64,000 bases of DNA from an uncultured Coriobacteriales bacterium (GTDB lineage: Bacteria > Actinomycetota > Coriobacteriia > Coriobacteriales > QAMH01): NCBI GenBank assembly GCA_934646835.1, contig CAKUES010000009.1, positions 16,949-80,948 on the forward strand, written 5' to 3'. Position 1 is the first letter of the stretch. Every line of letters starts with the position of its first letter. Shown one piece after another: positions 6,460-16,415 of the stretch. The notes below the pieces were generated by a model, which saw only the letters and a list, made by a program, of their open reading frames with translations, made no database searches and was not told the DNA's origin. A program made the position numbers and the translations under genes.

Positions 6460-8838
6460 ATGAGGTCTTTTCCCAAACTAAACGTTCCAACCGAAGTGAA
6501 CAACTCGCTGAGAAAGGCCTTTGCAGAGGCGTGGGACAACTACTCTGTCATCGTGTTCACAGCTCCCTGCGGCTGTGGCAAGACGACGACTGCCCATGCC
6601 CTGCTCGAGGACAAGCTCTGCTACTACATCGACGTGTGCGAGGGCTTCGAGGCATCCGAGCTCGTTGGGGCGAGAAACGCTGACTGCCTTGTCATCGACA
6701 ACACGCAAGACCTTGAGGACGACCACCTGATCAACTGCGTCAGGGCGTTTATCAAAAGCTGTCCCAACATGCGCCTTATCGCGCTCACGCGTGGCGCAGT
6801 GCCAGGTTGGCTTGTCTCTTATCGCATCCGCGGTATGGTGAGAGTTTTTACGGAGGAGGACCTCTCCTTCGATGCGACGGCGGCTGCTCGCTTGATCAAG
6901 GACTACGGGGGCTCGATAGGGCCTTCGGACCTCAGCAGGCTTCTCGAAAGCAGCGGCAGCGCTCCGGTTGTGGTCGCAATCGCGGCGCGCAAGATCGCCG
7001 AGGGCCAGTGCTACGACAAGAACATGAAGCGCGAGATATCGGAGGAGATAAGGGACTTCTTCTTCGCGGAGGTCTTCAATCGCCTGGATTATCCGACGAG
7101 AAAACTCGTCGGATACTTGAGCTTGTTCGATTACTTCACGCCCGAGATGGCGCGCTGGGTTTTGGGTGATGAGAAGGCAAGCCTGCGCATGGAGCACCTG
7201 CGCAAGACAAACGCCGCCTTCGAGGGTGCCCCAGGCAGGAAAGGCGCCCTGAGGATGAAGACGCTGTGGGTTTCCGCACTGCGCAACGAGGTGAGGGCAC
7301 ATCTTTCCTCCGAGGAACTCGAGGAAATCTACATGCGTGCCGGCTCTTACTACGCGCGCCGCGAGGAGGTCGCCGACGCGCTGGCTTGCTTCGAGAAGGC
7401 GGGCAGGCAGGACATGGTGCGCCAACAGCTCATCGACAACACGCGCTGCCTGGTCAGCATCGGCAGCTACCGCGACGCAGAGCCCTACTACCTCCGCATG
7501 ACCGAGGAAGAGGTGCTCGCCTCCCCGATGCTCACGTACGGCATGAGCATCCTCTGCTCGCTGCAGATGCGCCCGGAGGAGGGCGAGATGTGGAGGGAGA
7601 GGCTGCTCGAGTTTGCAGACGACGAGAACAACAAGGAGTCGCGTCGCCGCGAGGCACGTATGCGCTACTCCTTCCTCAAGCTGCTTTTGCCCCAGTTCAC
7701 GACGGAGAACTACATCGACTCCGTGCTCGAGGTGTGCCGCGTGCTCGACGAGACCCGCAAGGACCCGCCCGCGGCGTCTTTGGTGAGAGGTGCGCCCAGC
7801 TTGATGGGAGGCGTCCATGACTTCTCCGCGCTTTTGAGGGCCCAAAACGGTGACATACGCAAGTGGGAGCCCGAGTTCGAGCGGGTCTTTGGAGCGGAGG
7901 GCAGGTTCTTCACGCGCTATGTGGGCATCGAGTACGACTTCGCTCGCGGCAAGCTCAAGAAGAGCCAGCTCCACGAGCTTTCCCGAGCCTTGCCCGCTAT
8001 TAGACGCGAGAAGCTGAGGGACATCGAGTTTGCTGTGACCTCGCTTATCGCGCGCGGCGAGCTGTCCTTTGGCAATGGCGACGATGCCCTCAAGATCGTC
8101 GACGCCATGTTCGAGACGCTCTCCAAGGACGAAGGTGGTCGTCATCTCGAGGCGATGCTCAAGGCGCTTAGGTGTCGCATCGCTCTTTACACGAACAACG
8201 AGACGATCGTCTCCGAGTGGTTTGTCAACGACAGGGCACCGCTGTTCACGCGTCCCTTGCCTGAGATGAGCTACCTCTACATGACCCAGGCTTTGGTGTA
8301 CGTCGCGCGCGGTGACTACCAGAAGGCCCTTTATGCGGCGGATGCCGTCGAGGGGGCGGCGGTGGCCGACGAACGCACGCTCAACATCATCTTCGTCAAG
8401 GTGATGACGGCGATTTGCCAGTACCAGTTGGGAGAGGAATGGCAAACCTCGCTGCAAGAGGCAATCGACGTTGCGGATGACTTCGACTTTATCAGCGCCA
8501 TCACGCAGTTTGGCGATGTCGTCCAGGTTATGCTCACGCGCTGTGAGTACAAGGCGTCTGACAGGTTCCGCGAGAAGCTCGAGGCCTTTGCGAAGGGTGA
8601 GAAGTACACATATCCGAGCTTCTTCAAGCAGGTTATGGTGCTTGAGAGTCCTCTGACCCAGACAGAGCAGCGCGTGCTCGAGCTTTTGTGCGAGGACAAG
8701 AGCAACGCGGACATCTGCCGCATCTTGGATATCAAACTGCCGACGGTGAAGACCCATGTGAGTCACATATTCGCCAAGCTTGGCTGCAAGCGAAGGGCGG
8801 AGGCCCGCAGCACGGCCCTCAAGCTCGGGTTGGTTTAG
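6460..8838 (+). CDS. LuxR-family regulator with MalT/STAND-type ATPase domain
   Basis: 792-residue transcription regulator. An N-terminal P-loop (APCGCGKTT, residues 35-43) and a following LVID Walker B-like segment mark a STAND ATPase. The long middle is helical and repeat-like, as in MalT-type proteins, and the last 60 residues are a LuxR helix-turn-helix (LTQTEQRVLELLCEDKSNAD...TVKTHVSHIFAKLGCKRR). It probably senses a ligand and activates transcription. ATG 6460 is chosen because AAAGGATGAGGG lies upstream. It is transcribed toward the AddB/AddA operon, which has its own promoter candidate. The target genes are unknown. Confidence 0.88.
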   Translation: MRSFPKLNVPTEVNNSLRKAFAEAWDNYSVIVFTAPCGCGKTTTAHALLEDKLCYYIDVCEGFEASELVGARNADCLVIDNTQDLEDDHLINCVRAFIKSCPNMRLIALTRGAVPGWLVSYRIRGMVRVFTEEDLSFDATAAARLIKDYGGSIGPSDLSRLLESSGSAPVVVAIAARKIAEGQCYDKNMKREISEEIRDFFFAEVFNRLDYPTRKLVGYLSLFDYFTPEMARWVLGDEKASLRMEHLRKTNAAFEGAPGRKGALRMKTLWVSALRNEVRAHLSSEELEEIYMRAGSYYARREEVADALACFEKAGRQDMVRQQLIDNTRCLVSIGSYRDAEPYYLRMTEEEVLASPMLTYGMSILCSLQMRPEEGEMWRERLLEFADDENNKESRRREARMRYSFLKLLLPQFTTENYIDSVLEVCRVLDETRKDPPAASLVRGAPSLMGGVHDFSALLRAQNGDIRKWEPEFERVFGAEGRFFTRYVGIEYDFARGKLKKSQLHELSRALPAIRREKLRDIEFAVTSLIARGELSFGNGDDALKIVDAMFETLSKDEGGRHLEAMLKALRCRIALYTNNETIVSEWFVNDRAPLFTRPLPEMSYLYMTQALVYVARGDYQKALYAADAVEGAAVADERTLNIIFVKVMTAICQYQLGEEWQTSLQEAIDVADDFDFISAITQFGDVVQVMLTRCEYKASDRFREKLEAFAKGEKYTYPSFFKQVMVLESPLTQTEQRVLELLCEDKSNADICRILDIKLPTVKTHVSHIFAKLGCKRRAEARSTALKLGLV

Positions 8839-8849
8839 ATTGGATTTTC

Positions 8850-8872
8850 GTGTCGCATGTGTTGGGTAGAGT
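8850..8872 (+). promoter_or_regulatory. candidate DNA-damage-type promoter of the addB-addA operon
   Basis: GTGTCGCAT, then 8 bases, then TAGAGT, 46 bases before the addB start. The same GTCGCATG block, with the same spacing to TAnnnT, occurs upstream of two helicase genes (21993 and 24808). Confidence 0.6.
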
Positions 8873-8918
8873 ATGCCGAACATCATGTGGCTGTGTTTGT
8901 TTGAGAGGAGCCCGCTGG

Positions 8919-11687
8919 GTGAGTATCAAGGTTATCGAGTGCACGTCGGCTTCTGGCATGTTCGAGGCATGCCAGCGGGAGGCTGTCACTATGCGCGGCG
9001 CTCATCCCGTAGTCGATGTGCTTGTCGCCTCGTCGGATGTCGAGGTGCTTCTCAAGAAGAAGCTCGCAAAAGAGGGGGCCATCGGCATCGGCGTCTCGAC
9101 GCTCGAGCACTGGCTTGACTCTCAGTGGGAGCTTTGGGGTGATGGGAGCAGACTGGTGAGCAGGCGGCAGCGTCAGCTCCTCTTGCGCCCAGTGCTCGCA
9201 AAGCTCGCGCAGCTCGACCCCTCGAGCGCCTATATCGAGAGCTTCGCGTCCTTTGTGCAGGATGCGCTTGCCCTCGGCGCTCGTCCTCAGGACGAGCAGA
9301 TGGCGTGTGCCCTTGAGGACTACCTCGAGCGCCTTGGCAAGGCTGGCCTGACGGACCCGTTTGCGGTATTGGACGAGCTGGCAAGTGCCAACGCGGGCAA
9401 AGCGATCGTCTTTGCCGGGCTGGACATGACTGTGGCGAGGGTCGTCCAACTGGCAAAGAAACTGGCGGCCACAGCAGAGCTCGCTGTCTTGCAGCGCTGC
9501 CTTCCCCTTGGGAACTTGGACGATGATGGCACCTTGGCGGATGGAGAGCTTGCGTGCCTGCGCTCGACGCTGTTCAGCGGCAAGGAGGGCTTGGTTCCCA
9601 CCGGCAGGTTCAAAGCGGTGGAGGTGCTCGGCATCCACGCAGAGAACGCTGCCGTGGTCTCCTTGATCAAGGATGTGCTCGACAGCGGTGTCGATGCAGG
9701 TGACATCGTTGTGGTCTTCCCTAGCCTCGCGCAGCTTCCCGCCTCCCTGCCGCAGGCCCTGGCGCTGGCGGGCATCCCTGTCGAGTGCCGCCTGTCCTCC
9801 ACTGTGCGTCAGACTGCCTTTGGCTCTGCGCTGTTGCAGCTCGAGGCGCTGCTGGGAGATGCAGACGACGGCTTTGCCAACAGCGCTGCCTTTGCAAGCA
9901 GCGACTACAGCGGCATCGACGAGCAGACCGCGCGCGGTCTGTGCGCTACCTGGCGCACCCAGGCGGGCTCCACGCACGAGGCGCGTCTCGCGGATTTGAC
10001 CCGGGGCTTCAAAGGTCGCGTCTCCTCGAAGATATGGGTGGGCAAGCTTGAGCGCGTCCGCGCGCTTCTCGAGCAGCCCGCACTTGCAGGACGCATCAGC
10101 CTCATGTTCGACAACGCCTGCGCACTTGCCTTTGACGAGGAGCGCCTTGCTGACGACGCCGCAGTGGCACATGCAGTGCTTGATTATCTGGACACGTGCG
10201 AGGACCTGGGCATGGAGCCGTCTCTGCTCGACATCGCGGAGCTTCCGGTTGCGCTGTTTCGCTCGAGCGAGGGAGAGGAGTTGCGTGTGAGGATCGTTCC
10301 CGCTGCGGCTCTTAGCGCGCTGGAGTCGGTGAGCTATGTGGTCTTCGCCCGCTTGGACAAGGGCAGCTACCCCATGGCGGTGCCTCCGGGGCCGTTTGAG
10401 CGCTATCTCGATGAAATGGGTTTCGCGGCGCGCCCCGCAACTGCGCTCAACGCGCGAGTGCTGCTTCTCGACGCGCTCGAGCGTTCGAGCAAGGGCTTTG
10501 CCTGCTACCGTCTTGCGACGGATGCGGAGGGCTCCGATAGCTGTCAGAGCGCGCTTTGGGACGAGCTCATGACCGCCTACCGCAGCGAGGCAGACGCCGA
10601 TGTGCCGGTCCATGCGCTGCCGTCTTCCTTGATGGAGGCGGGGTATGGCATGAGGCTCGCAGAGGCGGACGTCTTCACGGGCACCGTTGCGGAAGAGGCA
10701 GCGCGCTTCGACGTGAGCAGGGGCTCTGTCGACTCTGCGGCGTCGGGGTTGCTCTTCCCGGACTTCGAGAATTACAACGAGACCTTCAGCCCCACGGCTA
10801 TCGAGGATTACTATCGCTGTCCATACCGCTGGTTCATCTGCAGGCGCGTCGGTGCCAACCCCATCGACAAGCCCTTTGACCAGATCGCCAAGGGCAACCT
10901 CGCCCATGCTGTCTTCGAGCGCTTTTACCTCGACTTGCGTGAGGAGGGCATCGAGCGCGTGACGGAGGACAACCTCGCCTTGTGCTTGGAGATAGCGAAC
11001 CGCTCTTTCGACTGGCAGCTTGCCCATGAGATAGAGCGCCATCGCCTCAACCTCATGAGTGCGCGCGATTACCAGGAGGTCAGGGTTGTGAGGACGCAGG
11101 TTCTCGACCTGGTGCGCCGCGATGCCTGTTTCCTGCCGGGCTTCACTCCCACCTACCTTGAGCTCAAGCTCGAGGATGCTCAGGGTGCCCCTCTGATGTA
11201 CGCCGGCGTTGCCGTGCGCGGCAAAGTTGACCGCATCGACGTCGACGAGCAAGGTCGCGCCGTCGTCATCGACTACAAGCTGAGCGGCCTTGGCAGCGGG
11301 TATGGCCTTCCCAAGGAGGAGGGCCTGCCCACGAGGATCCAGACGGACATCTACGCCACCTTGGTCCAACGCTGCCTGCGCGAGCAGGCAGCGGAGCTGA
11401 CTGTTGTGGGCAGCGTTTATCGCAGCTATGCAAAGAACATGCTCCGCGGCGTCTATGCGGAGGGCATCGACTGGGGCAGCGCAGAGATCGTGAGAAGCTC
11501 CAACGACGCACTGCCGGGTGGTGCTCATCTGGAGAGCTACCCGGAGTACCTCGAGCGTGTCGAGTCGACGGTCGAGGGTTTGATGAGAAAGATGAGAGAG
11601 GGCGACATCGCACCGCGGCCCTTGTGCGATGACGCTTGCGAGCATTGTCTGGCTGCAGGCTTTTGCGTAGAGAGGAGGGGCAAGTAG
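8919..11687 (+). CDS. addB: AddB-like PD-(D/E)XK nuclease subunit of a double-strand-break repair helicase-nuclease
   Basis: 922-residue partner of the AddA helicase made by the next gene; together they resect broken DNA ends for RecA. The C-terminal third holds a RecB-like nuclease: FSPTAIEDYYRCPYRWF (about residue 625-640), then KVDRIDVDEQGRAVVIDYK (about 769-787) with the catalytic Asp and Lys, and RIQTDIY. One Cys in YYRCPY plus CDDACEHCLAAGFC at the C-terminus suggests the AddB 4Fe-4S cluster. No Walker A is visible near the N-terminus, unlike Bacillus AddB. GTG 8919 is chosen because AGGAG lies eight bases upstream. Confidence 0.85.
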   Translation: MSIKVIECTSASGMFEACQREAVTMRGAHPVVDVLVASSDVEVLLKKKLAKEGAIGIGVSTLEHWLDSQWELWGDGSRLVSRRQRQLLLRPVLAKLAQLDPSSAYIESFASFVQDALALGARPQDEQMACALEDYLERLGKAGLTDPFAVLDELASANAGKAIVFAGLDMTVARVVQLAKKLAATAELAVLQRCLPLGNLDDDGTLADGELACLRSTLFSGKEGLVPTGRFKAVEVLGIHAENAAVVSLIKDVLDSGVDAGDIVVVFPSLAQLPASLPQALALAGIPVECRLSSTVRQTAFGSALLQLEALLGDADDGFANSAAFASSDYSGIDEQTARGLCATWRTQAGSTHEARLADLTRGFKGRVSSKIWVGKLERVRALLEQPALAGRISLMFDNACALAFDEERLADDAAVAHAVLDYLDTCEDLGMEPSLLDIAELPVALFRSSEGEELRVRIVPAAALSALESVSYVVFARLDKGSYPMAVPPGPFERYLDEMGFAARPATALNARVLLLDALERSSKGFACYRLATDAEGSDSCQSALWDELMTAYRSEADADVPVHALPSSLMEAGYGMRLAEADVFTGTVAEEAARFDVSRGSVDSAASGLLFPDFENYNETFSPTAIEDYYRCPYRWFICRRVGANPIDKPFDQIAKGNLAHAVFERFYLDLREEGIERVTEDNLALCLEIANRSFDWQLAHEIERHRLNLMSARDYQEVRVVRTQVLDLVRRDACFLPGFTPTYLELKLEDAQGAPLMYAGVAVRGKVDRIDVDEQGRAVVIDYKLSGLGSGYGLPKEEGLPTRIQTDIYATLVQRCLREQAAELTVVGSVYRSYAKNMLRGVYAEGIDWGSAEIVRSSNDALPGGAHLESYPEYLERVESTVEGLMRKMREGDIAPRPLCDDACEHCLAAGFCVERRGK

Positions 11688-14600
11688 ATGAGCAAGTTGA
11701 CACCAAACCAGCAGACTGCGGTCGAGTGTGCGGGAAGGCCGCTGTTCATCCAGGCTGGAGCGGGCACGGGCAAGACCTTTACGCTGACCAAGCGCCTGGC
11801 GTACGGCCTGTCCACTGCGAGTGGGCCCCTGCTCGACAGCGTCGACAACGTCCTCACCATTACCTTCACCAACAAAGCCGCAGCCGAGCTGCTCGGCCGT
11901 GTCCGCGCGGAGCTGCGCGCGTGCGGATTGTCGGATGCCGCCCTGCAGATCGACGGCGCATGGATCAGCACCATCCACAGCATGTGCAAGTCCATCCTGT
12001 CTTCTCATGCCCTCGAGGCGGGCATCGACCCCGGTATCGCCCTGCTCACAGAGGAGGAGAGCTCTGCCTTGCTGCAACAGGCTGTAGACGAGGGGCTCGG
12101 TACGGACGAGATGGAGCAGCTCGTGGCGGCCTTTGGGCCTGCGGAGGCCTGCGCCCTCGTCTCTCAGTTGGCGCAGCTGCTCGAGATGGCACCGGAGGGC
12201 ATTGCGAGTTTCGACTTGGGTCCAGAGCTCAAGAGCAATCCCGTACGTACGATGCGAGCGCTTGCAGAGAGCCTGCAGGGGCATCTCGAGTCGCTTGAGC
12301 AGCTCGGCGTGAGGGAGGAGCCTAGCGCCGCCTGCGTGAAGCAGACCGATCGCCTGGAGCGCGCCATCGCCACGGCAGAGGAGCTCGCGTTACACGGGGA
12401 CCTCTCTTGGAATGTCATCGCCAGCGAGTTCGAGAGCTGTGCCCCGCCCAAGGGCGGCAGCCTCAAGAAGGTCTTTCGCGAGGACTTTGCGCAAGCCTTG
12501 GCGCTCGTCGCCGATATCCGTGCCCTTGCCGCGGCGGCGCAGGCACGCTATCGCCTTGAGCTGGCGCTCGGGCTTGCCGGGCAAGCGGCGGCGCGCCATC
12601 AGGAGATGAAGCGTGCAGCGGGCGTCCAAGACACGAACGACCTGCTTATGAGCACCTATCGTCTCCTCGAGGCACATCCGGAGATTGCGAATGAGTATCG
12701 CGAGCGCTTTGGCAGCATCATGGTCGACGAGTTCCAGGACACTGACACCCTGCAGGTGAGGATCATCGAGAGCTTCTGCGATGAGGGTCTCTCGACGCTC
12801 ACCACCGTCGGAGACGCCCAGCAGAGCATCTACGGTTTTCGCGGGGCGGACCTGGAGACCTATCGCAGCGTTCGCGCGCAGATGGCCGATGCGGGCAGCC
12901 AGGAGGTGTCGCTTGACACCAACTACCGCAGTCATCCGGACATCCTCGCCTTCGTCGAGTCGATCTTCTCCAAGCCTGCGTTCTTTGGCGACGAGTTCTT
13001 GAGAATCGGCGCAGGCCCTACAAACGCCCGCGAGTACCCGTGGGCGCCTGTTGGCAGCCCACGTGTGACGCTCATGCTCGCGGCGGGGGAGAAGTCTCCC
13101 AATGGCCGCTCGAGCACCCATGCCGCTGACTTGCGTCGTGCGGAGGCGGAGCTTATCGCGCAGCGTTTCGAGGAGCTTGCCCGCAAGGGGGCGTCCTGGG
13201 GTCAGATGGCCATCCTCATGAGCTCTACGAAGAAGGCCGGCCCGTATCTGGCGGCGCTGCGCAGCCGCGGCATCCCCTGTGCCGTGAGCGGCGGCAGTGA
13301 CTTCTATCTGCAGCCGGAGGTGCTCACCATGACCTCCCTGCTGCGCGTGCTCGAGCTGCCAGACGACGATCGGCCGCTGCTCGACGTGCTCGCTTCTCCG
13401 CTCTTCGACATCCCGGACGGGGACTTGCTCGCCTTGCGCGTCATCGCCAAGCGCGAGCTGCGCAACCCCGGCCCCACAGATGTGCGCCCCAAGATTACCT
13501 TGTGGGATGCGCTCGAGTACCAGGTGCAGCGCCTGCCGGTGGGTGATGGAGACGCGCTCGTGCGCGCGTATGCGACGCTGTCTTGCGCTTGCGCTCATCT
13601 TGGACGCAGGTCGCTTGCAGCGGTTTTGGAGGATGTCCTCGCGCAGTGCGGCTGGCTTGAGGAGCTCAAGCGCGGCGGGGCTCAGGGCCTTGCCGTTGCA
13701 GCCAATATCGAGCGCTTTTGTGACCTCGTTGCGGAGTTCGAGGCCCAGCAGGGCCCCAGCAGTGTGTTGGCTGGCGAGCACTTCCAGATGATGTGCGACA
13801 TGGCCAAGGAGGGCTCCGGTGCCAAGGGCAAGCCCGGCCGCATGGTCGGACTTGGCAACGACTCTGTGCAGGTCATGACGATTCATGCGAGCAAGGGTCT
13901 CGAGTTTCCGATTGTTGCCGTGGCCCAGTACGCTCGTGATAACAAGCGTGGCCCCGGGGCCAGTCGCGCCATCACGCTCACGCAGGACGGCAAGCGCCGC
14001 ATGGCACTTCCGGCCCTGTACGCTGGCGAGGGCGCAGACGATGTGAAAAAGCGCAGTGCGGAGCTTGCCGCTGACGTCGATTCCTTCGACGCGGCTGTCG
14101 ACGCTGCGGCTTTCAACGGGCATGCTGTCTCGCTTTCCAAGGAGCGCGAGGACGAGGAGGTCCAGCGCCTTCTCTACGTCGCCTTGACGCGCGCGAGGGA
14201 TATCCTGCTCCTTGTGAGCAGCGACAAGAGCTTCACGACCAAGCAGGAGCTGGAAAAGGGGCTCTTCTCCGATGTGGCAGATGCGCTCTTCCCGGCGGGG
14301 TTTCCTGTGCAGGGAGGGACCTTTGGCATCGATACCGGCTGCCTGGTCGAATGCGTGATCGCGTCCGTTCCGTATGACGCCTCTTCCTCCGACGATGAGG
14401 AGGATGAGGCTGGCGAGCTCGCATCGAGGGCCGTGCGCAGACATGTCCTGCCCGTCAGGGTGCAGGCACCGTGCCTGTCTCATCGCCGCCTCAAGTCTTC
14501 GAGCGGCATCGCTTCGTATTCCTCCCTGGCACGCGAACGCGCGGGCGCGGAGGAGGCCGAGCAAGATGCGCAGGACTTTCGCGTTGTGGCAGCCATGCTG

Positions 14601-15161
14601 AGGGCACGAGCGAAGAAACAAGAGACCGTCTCGACGGTAGGCTCTGCGTTTCATCTCGTGGCGCAATGGATCGCCATGCAGCCTGAGCCCGCTCAGATGT
14701 CGCTTGAAAGCGGCCTGCTCGCTGCACGCATCGAGGGTGCGGCAAGGCGCTATGCGCTTGATGAGCAGGGGCTGACTCGCCTGCGTGAGGCGGTTGCCGC
14801 GTGGCTTGGCAGCGAGCTCTATGCAAGAACCTGCGCTTTTGGGCAGCGCTTGCCAGAGCATGCGTTTTGCGTCGATGTCGACGGGCAGTGCGTCGAGGGC
14901 TTTATCGACTTGCTGTGTCTCGACAGCTCGGCTCGAAGCGCGCTTGTCGTGGATTACAAGACTGGCGTCGGTGCGGACGAGGAGGAGCTTCGCGAGCGCT
15001 ATGCGCTGCAGGCGGCGGTCTACGCGTATGCGGTCTTGACTACAGGTGCGGTAGATGAGGTCGAGCTGGTCTTCGTTCATCCGGAGTTGCGGCTCAAGGA
15101 GATCCGCTATGCCTATACTCGCAGCGAGCTTCCTGTCTTGCGGGAGCTGATTTGCCGATAG
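11688..15161 (+). CDS. addA: AddA-like UvrD-family helicase-nuclease
   Basis: 1157-residue superfamily 1A helicase fused to a RecB-type nuclease. Walker A is QAGAGTGKTF (residues 22-31), followed by TFTNKAA, VDEFQDTD (about 345-352), GDAQQSIYGFRGAD, TIHASKGLEFP and a motif VI region RLLYVALTRARD. The C-terminal nuclease carries GFIDLLCLD and VVDYKTG (about 1070-1093). The ATG directly follows the addB stop (TAGATG), so the two are translationally coupled, as in AddAB/RexAB operons. It unwinds and degrades double-strand breaks. The length is typical of the family. Confidence 0.92.
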   Translation: MSKLTPNQQTAVECAGRPLFIQAGAGTGKTFTLTKRLAYGLSTASGPLLDSVDNVLTITFTNKAAAELLGRVRAELRACGLSDAALQIDGAWISTIHSMCKSILSSHALEAGIDPGIALLTEEESSALLQQAVDEGLGTDEMEQLVAAFGPAEACALVSQLAQLLEMAPEGIASFDLGPELKSNPVRTMRALAESLQGHLESLEQLGVREEPSAACVKQTDRLERAIATAEELALHGDLSWNVIASEFESCAPPKGGSLKKVFREDFAQALALVADIRALAAAAQARYRLELALGLAGQAAARHQEMKRAAGVQDTNDLLMSTYRLLEAHPEIANEYRERFGSIMVDEFQDTDTLQVRIIESFCDEGLSTLTTVGDAQQSIYGFRGADLETYRSVRAQMADAGSQEVSLDTNYRSHPDILAFVESIFSKPAFFGDEFLRIGAGPTNAREYPWAPVGSPRVTLMLAAGEKSPNGRSSTHAADLRRAEAELIAQRFEELARKGASWGQMAILMSSTKKAGPYLAALRSRGIPCAVSGGSDFYLQPEVLTMTSLLRVLELPDDDRPLLDVLASPLFDIPDGDLLALRVIAKRELRNPGPTDVRPKITLWDALEYQVQRLPVGDGDALVRAYATLSCACAHLGRRSLAAVLEDVLAQCGWLEELKRGGAQGLAVAANIERFCDLVAEFEAQQGPSSVLAGEHFQMMCDMAKEGSGAKGKPGRMVGLGNDSVQVMTIHASKGLEFPIVAVAQYARDNKRGPGASRAITLTQDGKRRMALPALYAGEGADDVKKRSAELAADVDSFDAAVDAAAFNGHAVSLSKEREDEEVQRLLYVALTRARDILLLVSSDKSFTTKQELEKGLFSDVADALFPAGFPVQGGTFGIDTGCLVECVIASVPYDASSSDDEEDEAGELASRAVRRHVLPVRVQAPCLSHRRLKSSSGIASYSSLARERAGAEEAEQDAQDFRVVAAMLRARAKKQETVSTVGSAFHLVAQWIAMQPEPAQMSLESGLLAARIEGAARRYALDEQGLTRLREAVAAWLGSELYARTCAFGQRLPEHAFCVDVDGQCVEGFIDLLCLDSSARSALVVDYKTGVGADEEELRERYALQAAVYAYAVLTTGAVDEVELVFVHPELRLKEIRYAYTRSELPVLRELICR

Positions 15162-15171
15162 GTATTTTGTG

Positions 15172-15202
15172 GCGAGCCGTGTGTCAGTCGCACACGGCTC
15201 GC
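15172..15202 (+). terminator. hairpin after addA
   Basis: A perfect 12-bp stem GCGAGCCGTGTG / CACACGGCTCGC with a 7-base loop begins 11 bases after the addA stop. Only a weak T-run (GAGTTTT) follows. Confidence 0.7.
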
Positions 15203-15330
15203 CTGTTGAGTTTTAACGCAGTCTTTTCCCAAGCATGACGTGCCTAGTCTATCGTGGAGGCTTAGTGGCCAGAGCTTGGCATTGACGCGTTGGTCGAGTC
15301 GGCACGCTTGCAAGCGTCTCGCCGTCTCGC

Positions 15331-15371
15331 TGCGACCTATGGCGCCGACTTCGTCTGGCGCCTACGTGGGG
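15331..15371. repeat. GGCGCC-GACTTCGTC-GGCGCC dispersed repeat, copy 1
   Basis: TGCGACCTAT, then two GGCGCC blocks around GACTTCGTCT, then TACGTGGGG. It is almost identical to 27920-27961 and, in reverse, to 63710-63740. The paired GGCGCC blocks can form a short hairpin. Confidence 0.75.
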
Positions 15372-15456
15372 CTTGGGACTTGCTGGGTTCGCGAGCCATG
15401 TGTTCTTGTCCGATTGGCTCTGTTGGTTGTGGGATTTGCAACAAAGGGGAGTAAGT

Positions 15457-16314
15457 GTGGATCCGCTGCAGGTTGTCTTGTTCATCGTCGCCGGTTTCTT
15501 CATCGGCATCTTCGGCGGGCTGCTCGGCATCGGCGGCGGCACCCTCATGGTTCCCATCCTTCGCCTGGGCTTTGGATTCGAGGCCGTCATGGCGACTGCG
15601 ACGAGCCTGTTCACTATCATCTTCACGAGCATCGGCGGCACCATCACCCACATTCGCAAGAAGACGGCGCTTCCCAAGTTGAGTCTGTGCCTGGGTATCG
15701 GCGGTGCCCTGACGAGCTCTCTCGGTGCGTTTCTCGGCAATATGAGCCCTAGCTGGGCCATCATCCTCGTTGCGGCGCTGATCATCGGCTACAGCGCCTT
15801 CAACATGCTGCGCAAGGTGCTCAAGCTCCCCAAGCGCCAAGACGGTGCAGTGAGCGCGGACAAGGAATCCAGCGGCAAGGCGGGCACATTCTCTGCAAAG
15901 CCCACGCAATTGCACTCCGCGGACGAGGACTGGGACTTCACCTTCAAGCGAGGCCTCGCCGGCTTTGGCATCGGCCTCATCGCCGGTCTTGCCAGCGGCT
16001 ACGTCGGCGTGGGTGGTGGTTTCATCATGGTGCCCCTCATGACCTCGTGGCTTGCCGTTCCCATGCACAAGGCGAGTGGCACGAGCCTGCTGGCGATCAT
16101 GATCCTCGCCATCCCCGGCGTCATCACCCAGATTACCCTCGGCAATGTTGACTTCATCGCCGGTGCCTGTCTCGCTGTCGGCTCGATTCCCGGTGCCATG
16201 GTCGGTGCGCGCTTCGTGACGCGCATCCCCGAGCGCGAGCTGCGCTTCATCTTCGCCGGCTTCCTCGGCATCGCTGCTGTCAGCCTTCTGCTCAACGAGC
16301 TTGGGGTGATGTAG
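15457..16314 (+). CDS. TSUP-family (TauE/SafE) sulfite/organosulfur permease
   Basis: 285-residue membrane transporter with two related halves. Each half begins with a glycine-rich signature: FIGIFGGLLGIGGGTLMVP (about residues 12-30) and LASGYVGVGGGFIMVPLM (about 180-197). The halves are separated by a polar linker at about residues 125-160. Eight to nine membrane segments are visible. The TSUP family exports or imports sulfur-containing anions; the substrate here is unknown. GTG 15457 follows AAAGGGGA by six bases. An upstream in-frame extension to 15373 lacks a ribosome binding site and lies in repeat DNA. Confidence 0.88.
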   Translation: MDPLQVVLFIVAGFFIGIFGGLLGIGGGTLMVPILRLGFGFEAVMATATSLFTIIFTSIGGTITHIRKKTALPKLSLCLGIGGALTSSLGAFLGNMSPSWAIILVAALIIGYSAFNMLRKVLKLPKRQDGAVSADKESSGKAGTFSAKPTQLHSADEDWDFTFKRGLAGFGIGLIAGLASGYVGVGGGFIMVPLMTSWLAVPMHKASGTSLLAIMILAIPGVITQITLGNVDFIAGACLAVGSIPGAMVGARFVTRIPERELRFIFAGFLGIAAVSLLLNELGVM

Positions 16315-16415
16315 TTACTCCACCCACCGCTAGAACATGTGGAGAATCTGCGCTCGTTTTGTCTGAAGCCGCCTTTGGTGCATAATTGCAACATCTATGC
16401 ACAAAGGAGGAACCT

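Larger units (their letters stand above)
15162..15456. other. spacer between addA and the TSUP permease gene
   Basis: Holds the addA terminator and one copy of the GGCGCCGACTTCGTC dispersed repeat (15331-15371). Longer open frames across it lack coding character. No promoter could be assigned. Confidence 0.6.

Noticed and set aside
8883..15080. Very long minus-strand frames opposite addB and addA
   Set aside because: They are shadows produced by codon bias on the real plus-strand genes, which have full helicase and nuclease motifs.
15249..15785. Open frames in the spacer before the TSUP gene
   Set aside because: They cross dispersed repeats and the real permease gene in another frame.
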